Part shown: in pieces, positions 44,799-53,800 of the stretch
Layout: the number at the start of each line of letters is the position of its first letter
How positions within the stretch are numbered: position 1 is the stretch's first letter
Assembly: GCF_011059135.1 (NCBI RefSeq)
Contig: NZ_JAALGD010000002.1
Span: forward strand, 388,658-452,657
Direction of reading: 5' to 3'
DNA: 64,000 nucleotides
Origin: Brevibacillus sp. SYP-B805
GTDB lineage: Bacteria > Bacillota > Bacilli > Brevibacillales > Brevibacillaceae
Program-made: the position numbers and the translations under genes
The notes under the pieces: model-generated
What the model was told of the DNA's origin: nothing
The model's input: the letters and a program-made list of their open reading frames with translations, nothing else
Database searches by the model: none

Positions 44799-45746
44799 TC
44801 ATTGCAAAATCTCATCAATCCGCTTGCAGATTTCGTCCGAAAGTGCAACGCCGGAGGCTTTCACATTGGTCTCCACCTGCTCGGGCGCGCTCGCCCCGAT
44901 GATGGCGCTCGCGACGTTCCGCTGGCGCAACGTCCACGCCAGGGCAAGCTGGGCCAACGTGAGCCCCAGTTCATCGGCGATGGGCTGCAGCCGTTCCACC
45001 TTGCGCAAATTCTTTTCGTTCAACCATGATTTGACCGTCTCCTTACCGTGTTCATCCGAAGCCCGGCTGCCCGCAGGAGCCTCGTTCATCCCTTTGTACT
45101 TGCCGGCAAGCACACCCTGCGCCAGCGGTGAATAAACCACTTGGCCTATGCCGTTTTTCTCGCAGAAGGGAATGATTTCTTTTTCGATATCCCGTGCAAA
45201 CATGTTGTACAGCGGCTGATTGGCCACGATCCGGTTCAACAGGTATTTGTCCGAGACCGCTACCGCTTCCGCGATTTGTGCCGCTGTCCAGTTGCTGAGG
45301 CCGACGTACAGAACTTTCCCCTGCCGGACAAGATCGTCCATCGCCCGCAGCGTCTCTTCGACAGGGGTGTCAGGATCGAAGGCGTGGCAGTAGTAGACGT
45401 CGACATATTCAACACCAAGGCGCTTCAGACTCGCATGGCATTGTTCCATAATATGCTTGCGTGACAAGCCCCGGTCGTTGGGACGCTCGCCCATCGGCCC
45501 CCATACTTTGGTTGCCAGTACGTATGATTCGCGCGGATACTTCCGCAGGGCTTCCCCCACTACCTTTTCCGCTTCTCCATTCCGGTAAATGTTCGCTGTG
45601 TCGAAGAAGTTCACTCCCAGTTGATACGCCTTGTCAATGGTGGCGATCGCCTTCTCCCTGCCAACATAGCCCCCGTAGGTCAGCCAGCTTCCCAGACTGA
45701 TTTCGCTAACTTTCAATCCAGAATTTCCGAGACGACGGTATCTCAT
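44799..45746 (-). CDS. Aldo/keto reductase, Kv-beta-like
   Basis: The 315-residue oxidoreductase uses NADPH and has the TIM-barrel AKR features: GVNFFDTANIYRNGEAEKVVGEAL (Asp and Tyr of the catalytic set), LATKVWG (Lys), and YYCHAFDPDTPVEETLRAMDDLV (His), VGLSNW and YSPLAQGVLAGKY. It resembles the voltage-channel beta-subunit branch (YghZ/YajO type). Likely role is aldehyde or methylglyoxal detoxification. The ATG at 45746 has AAGGAGG upstream. Confidence 0.92.
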   Translation of the reverse strand: MRYRRLGNSGLKVSEISLGSWLTYGGYVGREKAIATIDKAYQLGVNFFDTANIYRNGEAEKVVGEALRKYPRESYVLATKVWGPMGERPNDRGLSRKHIMEQCHASLKRLGVEYVDVYYCHAFDPDTPVEETLRAMDDLVRQGKVLYVGLSNWTAAQIAEAVAVSDKYLLNRIVANQPLYNMFARDIEKEIIPFCEKNGIGQVVYSPLAQGVLAGKYKGMNEAPAGSRASDEHGKETVKSWLNEKNLRKVERLQPIADELGLTLAQLALAWTLRQRNVASAIIGASAPEQVETNVKASGVALSDEICKRIDEILQ

Positions 45747-45872
45747 CTGCGTGTCCTCCTTCGAAAGTTTTCGAAATAGGGGTAAGCGTTTTGAGCCTTT
45801 CTCCAAAATTACGCGTTTGGCAAGACAGCGGATTTATGCCTGCAGAAAAATTTTCGTTCTTACTCCTTCCTC

Positions 45873-47090
45873 CTACTGCTGCACTTCGTTCTTCGGCAGG
45901 GCCGGCGATTCGGTGGACACACCGGGCCTGTGGATGTACACCGTGGCGTCAACCTTTACTTCGACGTTGGGAAAGATCTGATCCCAGCGGTCTTTCGCGG
46001 CAGCCCACTGCTTGGGATATTTTCGGTGAAACGCTTCGGCGAAACCAAAGATGTCCGCTTTCATCCCTTTTTGTACTTTTTTCAGCGCCAGATAAACCCG
46101 ATTTTCGAGGTCTTTTTTCGCTTCTTTTTGCAGCATCTTCAAAACTGACGGATTTAGCATGTCCAGATTGGTGGCGTTTTGCACCACATCATCTTCCGCC
46201 ACGGCCTTCAGCGTCATTTTCCATGTTCCATGTTCAATTTGGGGAATCAGTTCCGTTTTCGCCCGAATCAGTTCGAGTGAAACACGCCCTTTCGTCTCAC
46301 TTGGCTCAATCGTAACCGTCGCTCTTTTGATCTCGTTTCTCAGCCACAGAATTCCTCTGGTTAACTCGTCATTGACGTATCCGACCATTTTATCCTTCTT
46401 AAAAACAGCTGTTCCGTTCAAGCGCACAGTGGTATGGTCTTTCTCTCCTCCCGTTGTTGGCGGTACTTCTTCGATCCTGGGCAGGGCAGCCGCCCCTGCC
46501 TCCCCCTTCAGCATCTGCAGCAGCTCTTTCATCGTTTTATTCAACCCGAACTGTGATAAGGCCAATTCCCTCGCTGATTCCGCCGAAGATTTCTCGAGAG
46601 GCGGGAGTACTTCCAGAATGTCAGCAGCCTTCCCTTTGCTGACAAACACATGGAGCCGCAGGCGGGATTGCGGATGGCGGGCGAGGTAATCCACATGCTC
46701 GCGAATGCCTTCTTTCGCCAGTTCTTCCCCGAAGATCAAAACCTTCATCTGCCCCCAGAAGATCTTTCGCGAGATCTGTTCCTGAAGCTTCGCAATTGCA
46801 TCGGCAATCGTAATACCGGTAGCCGAATTGACAAAAGTAGGGTTTACTCCTCCACCGCCTCCACCTCCACCACCGCTTATTGATTGCTGGCCGCCACCCG
46901 TGGCTTTCGGAACGACGATTTGAATCGAAATCTCGATCTTGTCGTTCTTTTTATCAATGCCGACCGCCGACACAAGCAGTACATCATTTATCTCCTTTCT
47001 GTCCCAGCAGCCGGCAATCGGCAGAACAGACGTACAAAGGAAGAGGAGCAGGAGCATTCGTGACATTTTTTGCAATCCGGGAAAGTTCAT
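45873..47090 (-). CDS. gerAC: Germination receptor C lipoprotein (GerAC family)
   Basis: The 405-residue protein is the lipoprotein subunit of a spore nutrient receptor. The lipobox is in SVLPIAGCWDRKEINDVLLVSAVGIDK, the classic GerAC start. A run of nine glycines (SISGGGGGGGGGVNP) lies near residue 70. The rest holds the three GerAC domains, including ISRKIFWGQMKVLIFGEELA and LNGTAVFKKDKMVGYVN. The ATG at 47090 gives the normal lipoprotein signal. It is the last gene of the gerA-type operon, 80 bases after gerAB. Confidence 0.93.
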   Translation of the reverse strand: MNFPGLQKMSRMLLLLFLCTSVLPIAGCWDRKEINDVLLVSAVGIDKKNDKIEISIQIVVPKATGGGQQSISGGGGGGGGGVNPTFVNSATGITIADAIAKLQEQISRKIFWGQMKVLIFGEELAKEGIREHVDYLARHPQSRLRLHVFVSKGKAADILEVLPPLEKSSAESARELALSQFGLNKTMKELLQMLKGEAGAAALPRIEEVPPTTGGEKDHTTVRLNGTAVFKKDKMVGYVNDELTRGILWLRNEIKRATVTIEPSETKGRVSLELIRAKTELIPQIEHGTWKMTLKAVAEDDVVQNATNLDMLNPSVLKMLQKEAKKDLENRVYLALKKVQKGMKADIFGFAEAFHRKYPKQWAAAKDRWDQIFPNVEVKVDATVYIHRPGVSTESPALPKNEVQQ

Positions 47091-47170
47091 CTCTCTGGCA
47101 CCCCTTTTTCGGATACGCGAGATACACGTAAGAAAGCTGGTGAGGATGGCTTGCGGGCTGCCTTTCTCAC

Positions 47171-48283
47171 TCATCCTTCCTGCACCGCTTTTCCTCCATT
47201 GGTGACCCGCTTTCGTATCAGAGCAATCATCAATAGCAAGAAGGGTAAAAGCGTTTGGATGATGATCCCGATAACAGGGGCGATGTATTTGAGATAAATG
47301 GCCAATTCCGCCAAGTTGGGTCTCGGCCACATGCAGGTAATGACCAACAGCATCCCGATCGGATACACGAGTGGGCGATAATCAGAAAGATTTAACCATT
47401 GGGCGGTACCAAGCACAAGCACATAATAGAGCACGCCGATTTTGATGAACGTCCCCGCCACCCAGATGGCCATCACCAGCGACTCGATATGTTCCAGAAA
47501 ATCCGCAATGCTGATGTACCGTACAGCTTCCACATACGGGTAGGTTAAACTGGCTGTAATCTCTCCAAACAACCAAAGGACCAAGAGATTGATCACAACC
47601 ATCGTGAGCATCGTGGCAATCACGGTAATCATTCCCCATGTCATCCCTCTTTCCCGATCGGTCAAAAAGGGAAGCATAAAAGAGATGACGATGAACTCGC
47701 CGAACCATTTCAGCGGTTCAACCGCTCCCTTGATGGCCGGCAGGATTCCCTTCTCCATGACAGGTAACATGTTTACCGGTTTCAGGTCAGGAAAGAGCAT
47801 GAGACTGATCATCCCGAAAACGAGAATGAAAAGGGGAACGAAGTACTGGGCGGCCCTTCCCAATACTTCCACGCCGCCTCGCACGGCGGCAGCACAGACC
47901 AGGAGCATGGATCCAAGAACCACAAACATCGGCGTTCTGGGGAGAAATTGACCAACCATTAACTCTCCATACTCTCTCAAGATGCTCCAATCCAACTGCA
48001 GAAAAAAGAGCAGGTAGACAAACCCGATACCCTTTCCCAGAATCCTGCCGACAATATGTTCAGAGTATTGGATAATCGTCTCCTTCGGATAAAGCCTGTG
48101 CAAACGAACCGCAAGATACACAGAAAGAAAGCCTGTAAGGGAGGCCAAAATCGGTGAGATCCACATATCACGCCCCGCTCGGGTCGCCGTAGCTTCCGGC
48201 ACCCAGAGGATCGCTGTCGCCACAATTGTCGGATACATCATGATTCCCATCTGGGACGCGGAAATTTTGCCCTTCTCGATCAT
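47171..48283 (-). CDS. gerAB: Germination receptor B permease (GerAB family)
   Basis: The 370-residue protein has ten predicted helices of the APC-like spore germination permease family and is the germinant-binding subunit. It starts MIEKGKISASQMGIMMYPTIVATAILWVP, with the conserved KISxxQ motif. The SEHIVGRILGKGIGFVYLLFFLQ segment and the C-terminal IIIQTLLPFLLLMIALIRKR are typical. GGAGGG precedes the ATG at 48283. A repeat hairpin lies between it and gerAA. Confidence 0.94.
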   Translation of the reverse strand: MIEKGKISASQMGIMMYPTIVATAILWVPEATATRAGRDMWISPILASLTGFLSVYLAVRLHRLYPKETIIQYSEHIVGRILGKGIGFVYLLFFLQLDWSILREYGELMVGQFLPRTPMFVVLGSMLLVCAAAVRGGVEVLGRAAQYFVPLFILVFGMISLMLFPDLKPVNMLPVMEKGILPAIKGAVEPLKWFGEFIVISFMLPFLTDRERGMTWGMITVIATMLTMVVINLLVLWLFGEITASLTYPYVEAVRYISIADFLEHIESLVMAIWVAGTFIKIGVLYYVLVLGTAQWLNLSDYRPLVYPIGMLLVITCMWPRPNLAELAIYLKYIAPVIGIIIQTLLPFLLLMIALIRKRVTNGGKAVQEG

Positions 48284-48328
48284 TTTCTCTTCCCTCCTCA
48301 GGCAGCTGCCTCTTTCCCACACGCTCAT

Positions 48329-48368
48329 CCCACTCGGCGGTAGCTAGCGCTGTGCCGAGTGGGGTCCC
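48329..48368. repeat. Composite hairpin repeat, copy 4 (inner hairpin form)
   Basis: CCCACTCGG (48329-48337) and CCGAGTGGG (48354-48362) form a perfect 9-bp stem, with GGTAGCTAGCGCTG in the loop and TCCC after it. The stem and GCTGTGCCGAG match the inner part of copy 2. It lies in the 96 bases between gerAA and gerAB, inside an operon. Confidence 0.75.
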
Positions 48369-48379
48369 TTACCCGCCTT

Positions 48380-49930
48380 CTATTCTGTTCCCCGGGCTGG
48401 ATCTGGTTTCTGCCCGGGAGCTTGCCGGTATTTGTTCTCTTCTCCCGTTAAACGGGGCCTCGTGTTCAGCATCCACCACGGTGCCCGGAACAGTACGTCT
48501 TTGACATCTCGTCCTTTTATCGGAGCCAACGGAGTCAGGTACGGAACCCCGAAGGAGCGGAGCGTGCACAGGTGTACAATGATTGCGATGATGCCTAGCA
48601 TAACTCCAAGCAATCCCAAGGATCCCGCGAGAAGCATCATCGGGAAGCGCAGCAGCCTGAGCGCAATGCCGGCGGAATAGCGAGGAACAGAGAACGAAGC
48701 GATTCCCGTGATCGCCACCACCATCACCAGCGGCGAGGAAGCGACACCGGCTGAGACCGCCGCCTGCCCGATAATCAGGGATCCGACAATACTGACGGCA
48801 GCACCGACTTGTTTCGGCAGCCTGACACCTGCTTCCCGCAATGTTTCGAAGGTAATCTCCATAAAGAGCGCTTCCACAAGTGCCGGAAACGGGATCTCTT
48901 CCCGGGAACGTGCCATGCTGATCAGGAGCGTGGTGGGCACCATCTCTTGGTGAAAGGTGATCACTGCAACATAAAGCGAAGGAAGCAGCAAAGAGATGAC
49001 AAAGAAAAAATAGCGCAACCACCGGATCGCAGTGCCAATCATAAACCTTTGATAATAATCCTCTGCCGCTTGAAGCAAAGAATACAGGGTTGTAGGCACG
49101 ATCAGGGCAAAGGGGGTGCCGTCCAGCAAGATGGCTACCCGGCCTTCAAGCAGGTTCGCAGCCACCACATCCGGGCGTTCCGTATTGATCACTTGCGGAA
49201 ACGGGGAGAACGGATTATCTTCGATCATTTCCTCGACATACCCGGATTCCAGGACGCCGTCCATGTCAATGCGCTGCAGCCGATTTCTGACTTCATCAAT
49301 TAGACTTGTGTCAGCAAGCCCTTCGATGTAAGCGATCACGACCTCGGTCTGCGTATAGCGCCCCACTTTCATCGACAGGATTTTCAACCGGGGACTGCGA
49401 ATCTTCCGCCGCAAGAGGGATGTATTCACCCCCATGGACTCGGTAAACCCTTCCCGCGGCCCCCGCAAAACCGATTCCGCCGTGGGTTCTTCCAGCGACC
49501 TTTTCTCCCACTTGGCCAATCCCAACGAAAGCGCCCGGTCTTCCTGTTCGATCAGAAGCACCGGATTGCCGATCGAAATGTGCCCGATACAGTCGGCGAA
49601 TGTCTTCACTTCCTTAATCTCTGGGACCGTTATCTTATTTTCAATAATCGCACGCAGTGTGTCTGCTTCTCCTGCAGCAGCATCCATAAGCGGGCCGAGG
49701 ACACTCCGGTCGATCTCCTCGATGTTGGAAAGCCCTTCAATGTAGACAATCGCCGCTTTTTTGTTTCCCCCTATCAAAAAGGGCCGAAAGATCACATCCG
49801 CACAATTGTTGTAGATCGAACGGAGAACCTGCAGGTTTTCGTGAAAATCCGTGGAAAGCGGATCCTGTTGAGGAGTTGACGGCTGTTTCTGGCTGAGCGG
49901 CTTGGCTTTGCGGAACCACTTGCGGAACAC
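48380..49930 (-). CDS. gerAA: Germination receptor A subunit (GerAA/SpoVAF family)
   Basis: The 516-residue membrane protein is the A subunit of a GerA-type nutrient receptor. It has a large cytoplasmic N-domain (residues to about 290; FRPFLIGGNKKAAIVYIEGLSN, then IAYIEGLAD) and then five helices, with SMARSREEIPFPALVEALFMEITFETLREAGVRLPKQVGAAVSIVGSLIIGQAAV. A Pro/Lys-rich tail ends QAPGQKPDPARGTE. The start is a GTG with AAGGGGGTG upstream. First gene of gerAA-gerAB-gerAC; its specific germinant is unknown. Confidence 0.94.
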   Translation of the reverse strand: MFRKWFRKAKPLSQKQPSTPQQDPLSTDFHENLQVLRSIYNNCADVIFRPFLIGGNKKAAIVYIEGLSNIEEIDRSVLGPLMDAAAGEADTLRAIIENKITVPEIKEVKTFADCIGHISIGNPVLLIEQEDRALSLGLAKWEKRSLEEPTAESVLRGPREGFTESMGVNTSLLRRKIRSPRLKILSMKVGRYTQTEVVIAYIEGLADTSLIDEVRNRLQRIDMDGVLESGYVEEMIEDNPFSPFPQVINTERPDVVAANLLEGRVAILLDGTPFALIVPTTLYSLLQAAEDYYQRFMIGTAIRWLRYFFFVISLLLPSLYVAVITFHQEMVPTTLLISMARSREEIPFPALVEALFMEITFETLREAGVRLPKQVGAAVSIVGSLIIGQAAVSAGVASSPLVMVVAITGIASFSVPRYSAGIALRLLRFPMMLLAGSLGLLGVMLGIIAIIVHLCTLRSFGVPYLTPLAPIKGRDVKDVLFRAPWWMLNTRPRLTGEENKYRQAPGQKPDPARGTE

Positions 49931-50071
49931 GATGGCACCCCCTTTCTTCTATCCGTAGCAAGTTGTGTCCATCCTGTCCCCGGTACCCCGTGCAGGAATG
50001 AGAGACTGGTTGAAACTGGCGTCGATTCCTTTTGCTGCACCTATTCTTCCCTGCATGGATAAAATCATTCG

Positions 50072-51160
50072 TCAATCACACGCCTCCCATATCGGGATGC
50101 AGCCATGGGTAACGGCGAACTGAAAAAAGCGCAAGGCATGTGTTGGACATGCTTGCGCTTGTGAGGGGAATGAAACCGTCTTCGATTGGGTGTCCGTCGA
50201 GTGCTGCAGGGGAAGCGCTGTGCCGCTTTTGCCATGCACAGCACTGTTGCCGCGCGGAAGGGATGCGCCGTTTGCGGGGGAGACCAAGCCCGGTTGTGGA
50301 TGCGGGGCAAAGTTTCCAGGGGGGACCGGGCGTTCCGTCTTCGGGAATTCGGCAAATGTGTCCGTATTCACTACATGCAGCCGCTTGAGCGTATAAAGTC
50401 CGTTATAGTATTGGGTCAGCCCGCTTCGCGTGGTAAACGCGGCCTGGTATCCCGCTTCCCGCAGGATCGGGAACAAAAACGGACGGTATATGCCCATCGG
50501 ATAGGCAAACAGGGTGACCGGCTGGTGCAAATGGGCTTCCAGCATCGCCTTCGACACGGTCAGTTCCATCCTGGCCTGTTCCGGGGTCAGTTTGCTCATG
50601 TCGGGATGGTGAACCGTGTGGGATTCCACGTCCACAAGGCCGCTTTTCGCCATCTCCTCAATTTGCGGCCAAGTCAGGTAATTGGGTTTTCCGACGGCAC
50701 CGGTAATAACAAACAGCGTCGCTTTCACCCGGTATTTTTTCAACAACGGAAACGCGTTGGTGTAGTTATCCCGGTATCCGTCGTCAAAAGTCAGCACGAT
50801 GGGACGCGCGGGCAAAGGCGTTCCGGAAAACCAGGATTTGACCAACTCGCGTGAGGTGATCGGCGTGTAGCCTTGTTTGAGCAGGTTGCGCAGCTGCAAG
50901 TCAAACCGCTGCGGTTCCACGTACAAGTTGTTGCTGCCGGCCGAGATGCAGTGATACATCAGGATCGGAACCTGCCGGAAGCGATTTTTCGCAGCCTGCA
51001 GGGAGGCCTTCCACTTGTCCGTCGAGGTCGGACCAGCTGCGAACGGTTTGCTCACCGCCTGATAATGGGCGCTGCCGTTCACAGCGATGCCGCCAAACTG
51101 GCATCCCGTAACCAACAGGAAACACAGCAATGCCAGGAATCCTTTTGCAAGGGTGCGCAT
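50072..51160 (-). CDS. Polysaccharide deacetylase-family lipoprotein
   Basis: The 362-residue protein has a lipobox (ALLCFLLVTGCQFGG) and a NodB homology domain: VLTFDDGYRDNYTNAFPLL with the catalytic and metal Asp, and ESHTVHHPDMSKLT with the metal His pair. Family members deacetylate peptidoglycan or exopolysaccharide. After about residue 275 the tail is low complexity and Pro/Ser-rich without recognisable domains, longer than usual. Start at ATG 51160 gives the lipoprotein signal; GGAGGTG is about 11 bases upstream. It lies just upstream of the germination operon, same strand. Confidence 0.87.
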   Translation of the reverse strand: MRTLAKGFLALLCFLLVTGCQFGGIAVNGSAHYQAVSKPFAAGPTSTDKWKASLQAAKNRFRQVPILMYHCISAGSNNLYVEPQRFDLQLRNLLKQGYTPITSRELVKSWFSGTPLPARPIVLTFDDGYRDNYTNAFPLLKKYRVKATLFVITGAVGKPNYLTWPQIEEMAKSGLVDVESHTVHHPDMSKLTPEQARMELTVSKAMLEAHLHQPVTLFAYPMGIYRPFLFPILREAGYQAAFTTRSGLTQYYNGLYTLKRLHVVNTDTFAEFPKTERPVPPGNFAPHPQPGLVSPANGASLPRGNSAVHGKSGTALPLQHSTDTQSKTVSFPSQAQACPTHALRFFQFAVTHGCIPIWEACD

Positions 51161-51503
51161 GGCGCACGACACCTCCAAAACCGCTTTGTTCATCGATTGG
51201 TGTGAAAGGGATGTAATCATTTTTCCTGTTCCGTCTGTCAGCGGCCGGATGGCACGGGCGGATAAAGAGGGCTCCGTTCATCCGGAATGGGGTCAATCCC
51301 TCCCGATGTATCCTCCAAAAATCGCATGAGGGCAGAGAAATGCCGTGTTCCCGGCAGTTCCGGAAGGCCCTGCTACCAGTAGCATACTCCCTGTTTGCCG
51401 GACGTGCCAGAGGGTTTTTGTCACGGCTGCTCCTCTTCTCCGGCAAAAGAAACGAGGACGCCAGCATACTCATCTTCCGTTCTCCCCCTGGGGAGGAACA
51501 TGG
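51161..51503. other. Gap after the deacetylase start, no gene seen
   Basis: Apart from the deacetylase leader on the minus strand, I find no supported frame, hairpin or repeat here. From about 51,500 the base composition turns AT-rich. Confidence 0.5.
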
Positions 51504-51509
51504 TATAAT
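51504..51509 (+). promoter_or_regulatory. -10 element before a small membrane gene
   Basis: TATAAT stands in ATGGTATAATTTGG, 48 bases before the TTG start at 51557. No good -35 is visible. Confidence 0.4.
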
Positions 51510-51556
51510 TTGGATGTACAGTCTCCGGAATCGGGAGCTTTTCAGGAGGAGTTACT

Positions 51557-51736
51557 TTGTCGGGATTCGTTTTATTTTTGTCGATAACAGTCGTTGGATT
51601 TGTCTATAGTCTGTTACAAAGCTTTTACAACCTGGTTCATGGACAAGACAAAAATGAGTTTACTGTTTCCGCTGCAATAACTGCAGTATTGGCCGGGGTG
51701 ATTTGCTTTCTGCTGTTGTTGGTGTCATTCAGGTAA
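51557..51736 (+). CDS. Small membrane protein, two helices, TTG start
   Basis: The 59-codon frame starts at TTG with AGGAGG seven bases upstream. It encodes helix 1 (SGFVLFLSITVVGFVYSLLQS), a short loop FYNLVHGQDKNEFT, and helix 2 (VSAAITAVLAGVICFLLLLVSF). I do not recognise the family. It is 55 bases upstream of the acetyltransferase gene, same strand. Confidence 0.6.
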   Translation: MSGFVLFLSITVVGFVYSLLQSFYNLVHGQDKNEFTVSAAITAVLAGVICFLLLLVSFR

Positions 51737-51791
51737 TCAATGCCCTATTTATTGATGTTCCTTATCTCCAGTTAGAAATGGGGGTGTAAAA

Positions 51792-52286
51792 ATGGAACTG
51801 ATATTATGTGATAAACAACAAAAAGACATTTTATTAAACTTGTACCAACTATATTTACATGACCTTTCGGAATACAGTCCTGACTTGCAGATTGGAAGCA
51901 ATGGTTTTTTTGACGTGGGAAACATCCATTTATATTGGGAAATGACAAGTTCATTATTTCCTTACCTCATAACCTTACATGGGCTTCCTATCGGATTCAT
52001 TTTATTAGCCGGACACCCTTATACCTCTCCCGACACCGATTATAATCTTCAAGAGGTATTCATCGCTCGTAGTCACCGTGGAAAGGGAATCGGAAGAAAT
52101 GTGATAAGAAACCTGTTCAAGAGGCATCCGGGAACATACTACATTTGTCAATTGAAAGAAAATATTCCGGCTATTCATTTCTGGAGAGACTTGTACAAAG
52201 AATTGGATATTCCATACACGGAATCTTACGAAGTCGATGACGGACAAGAAGTTATTGTTCAAAAATGTACTGTTCCTGATCGTTGA
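51792..52286 (+). CDS. GNAT-family acetyltransferase
   Basis: The 164-residue enzyme has the GNAT acetyl-CoA site in motif A: LQEVFIARSHRGKGIGRNVIRNLFKRHPG (RxGxGR as RGKGIGR). The preceding LHGLPIGFILLAG strand and the following IHFWRDLYKELDI fit the fold. Substrate is unknown. Codon use and composition are clearly more AT-rich than the genes to the left, in line with recent acquisition. Confidence 0.88.
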   Translation: MELILCDKQQKDILLNLYQLYLHDLSEYSPDLQIGSNGFFDVGNIHLYWEMTSSLFPYLITLHGLPIGFILLAGHPYTSPDTDYNLQEVFIARSHRGKGIGRNVIRNLFKRHPGTYYICQLKENIPAIHFWRDLYKELDIPYTESYEVDDGQEVIVQKCTVPDR

Positions 52287-52317
52287 TTAACAAACAATTA
52301 ACGCACTATCCATTGTG

Positions 52318-52830
52318 TTACATAGTCGTCTTGTACCACTGTGGGTCAAGTGACAAGTTCAACAACTCCCCTACTTTTACTCCGAATTCGACGAAAGCTC
52401 ATCCTCTTGCTGTCACCAGGTTTCCATCATGGACAAGCAGCTCATCTGTGTAGTACTTTTCATCAAAAACACCTAACCATTCACGATCTTCTTTAGAAAG
52501 CCCCACTGTATACCTTTTGTTTTCTAAAAGACCTGCCTTGGCAAGGTTGAATGGCGAGCTGGATATTGCAAAAATTTTGGTATCGTTTCGAACCACTTTC
52601 TTTACAAACCGAAAAAGTTCATGTGCCTCCCTTAATGTAGAGATACCATAGCAACCAGGAAAAAGAAGGCTGTCTATGCTCGTAGCATCAGCTTCAGCAA
52701 TCGAAATGTCCGGTTTACAAGTCAATCCAGATTCCCCTTTGACCGGATCACGAGGCTCGGATAACAATGTCTTCTCACGTGCACATTTGGAACTGGCCGA
52801 ATAGGAGAAAAAATAAACAAACTCATGCAA
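52318..52830 (-). pseudogene. DJ-1/PfpI-family protein, interrupted by one UGA
   Basis: From the TTG at 52830 (AAAGGTG upstream) the frame reads HEFVYFFSYSASSKCAREKTLL, then GLTCKPDISIAEADATSIDSLLFPGCYGISTLREAHELFRFVKKV and FAISSSPFNLAKAGLLENKRYTVG, clearly a DJ-1/PfpI amidotransferase-like fold with the elbow Cys in FPGCYG or nearby. It meets a TGA at 52399-52401 right after NLVTARG, and the same frame goes on with AFVEFGVKVGELLNLSLDPQWYKTTM to 52318. Homologues continue just here (ARG-x-AFxEF), so a single nonsense change truncated the last helix. It could also be a sequencing error. Confidence 0.75.
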
Positions 52831-52903
52831 CCTATTATCACCTTTCCCCGTCAGGAAAGTGCGGATACGCAATACATACACCTAGAAGGAGAGGGGAATT
52901 GCA

Positions 52904-53764
52904 ATGAAAAAAGTTGTATCTGCTTCTTTAGTAGCTGCTCTGCTGGCAACCAGTGTACCTGCTGCGCTAGCGGCGGACCTGGATGGCAAAGGCAATAGGA
53001 GCGGTAAGCCGGAAATCAAAGTGGAAGAAAAGGTGAAATCGACTGTAACATCGGAACCCACAACCGATAGCAATGCAGAAAGCACAACTGAAACCACCAC
53101 AGAAGCAAACATTAAAGACGAAAATTTGAAAAAACAACTGATCGAGCTTCGTCAAGAGCTGAAGCATGTGACCGAAATCACCGCAGAACAAAAAGCAAAG
53201 TACGAACAGTTGGTTGCTGAACTGGAAAAGCTCTCCGACAAACACACCGCTTTGGAAGTGCAGTTGGAGCTTCTTCAGCGAACTTACCAAAAAGGAGATC
53301 ACACACCATTCAAAAAGCTGGGACAACTGCTCGAAGCGACGGGTTCCACGGAAGTAAAAGCATTCGTAGATGGACGACTGGTGCAATCTGATGTGGCACC
53401 GTTCGTACAGGGCGGAAGAGCTTTGGTACCTGTACGTGCCATCAGCTCCGCATTGAAGGCGGACGTCAAGTGGGATGCAAAGACGCGTACCGTCGTCATT
53501 ACGCGTGGGGAGCGATCCATTACGCTGTACCTGGATAAAAAGGAAGCAACGGTAGATGGTAAAACCATTACACTCGACATCGCACCCGTGCTGAAAAAGG
53601 GGCGTGTATTCCTGCCTCTCCGATTCATCAGTGAACAGTTGAAGGCGAAAGTGGAATGGCAGGCTGAAGGTAAAATTGTCATCATTGACGACATACAGCC
53701 ACCTGCCGAATCGAAAGAGGGTACTGAGAATACCACCACGACAACCGATGCTTCTGCGAAGTAA
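52904..53764 (+). CDS. Exported protein with copper-amine-oxidase N-terminal-like domain
   Basis: The 286-residue protein has a signal peptide (MKKVVSASLVAALLATSVPAALAA), a Thr/Glu-rich linker, a coiled-coil segment (about residues 70-125) and the domain TEVKAFVDGRLVQSDVAPFVQGGRALVPVRAISSALKADVKWDAKTRTVVITRGERSITLYLDKKEATVDG to FLPLRFISEQLKAKVEW. This Cu_amine_oxidN1 fold is a common wall/substrate-binding module in Brevibacillus and Paenibacillus, not an oxidase. The ATG has AGAAGGAGAGG upstream; a terminator follows. Confidence 0.9.
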   Translation: MKKVVSASLVAALLATSVPAALAADLDGKGNRSGKPEIKVEEKVKSTVTSEPTTDSNAESTTETTTEANIKDENLKKQLIELRQELKHVTEITAEQKAKYEQLVAELEKLSDKHTALEVQLELLQRTYQKGDHTPFKKLGQLLEATGSTEVKAFVDGRLVQSDVAPFVQGGRALVPVRAISSALKADVKWDAKTRTVVITRGERSITLYLDKKEATVDGKTITLDIAPVLKKGRVFLPLRFISEQLKAKVEWQAEGKIVIIDDIQPPAESKEGTENTTTTTDASAK

Positions 53765-53771
53765 GAAAGAC

Positions 53772-53800
53772 AATGAGCCCTCGGGTAACCGGGGGCTTTC
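53772..53800 (+). terminator. Terminator after the copper-amine-oxidase-like gene
   Basis: GAGCCCTCGG and CCGGGGGCTTT pair around GTAA, followed by CACTTTG. Confidence 0.75.
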
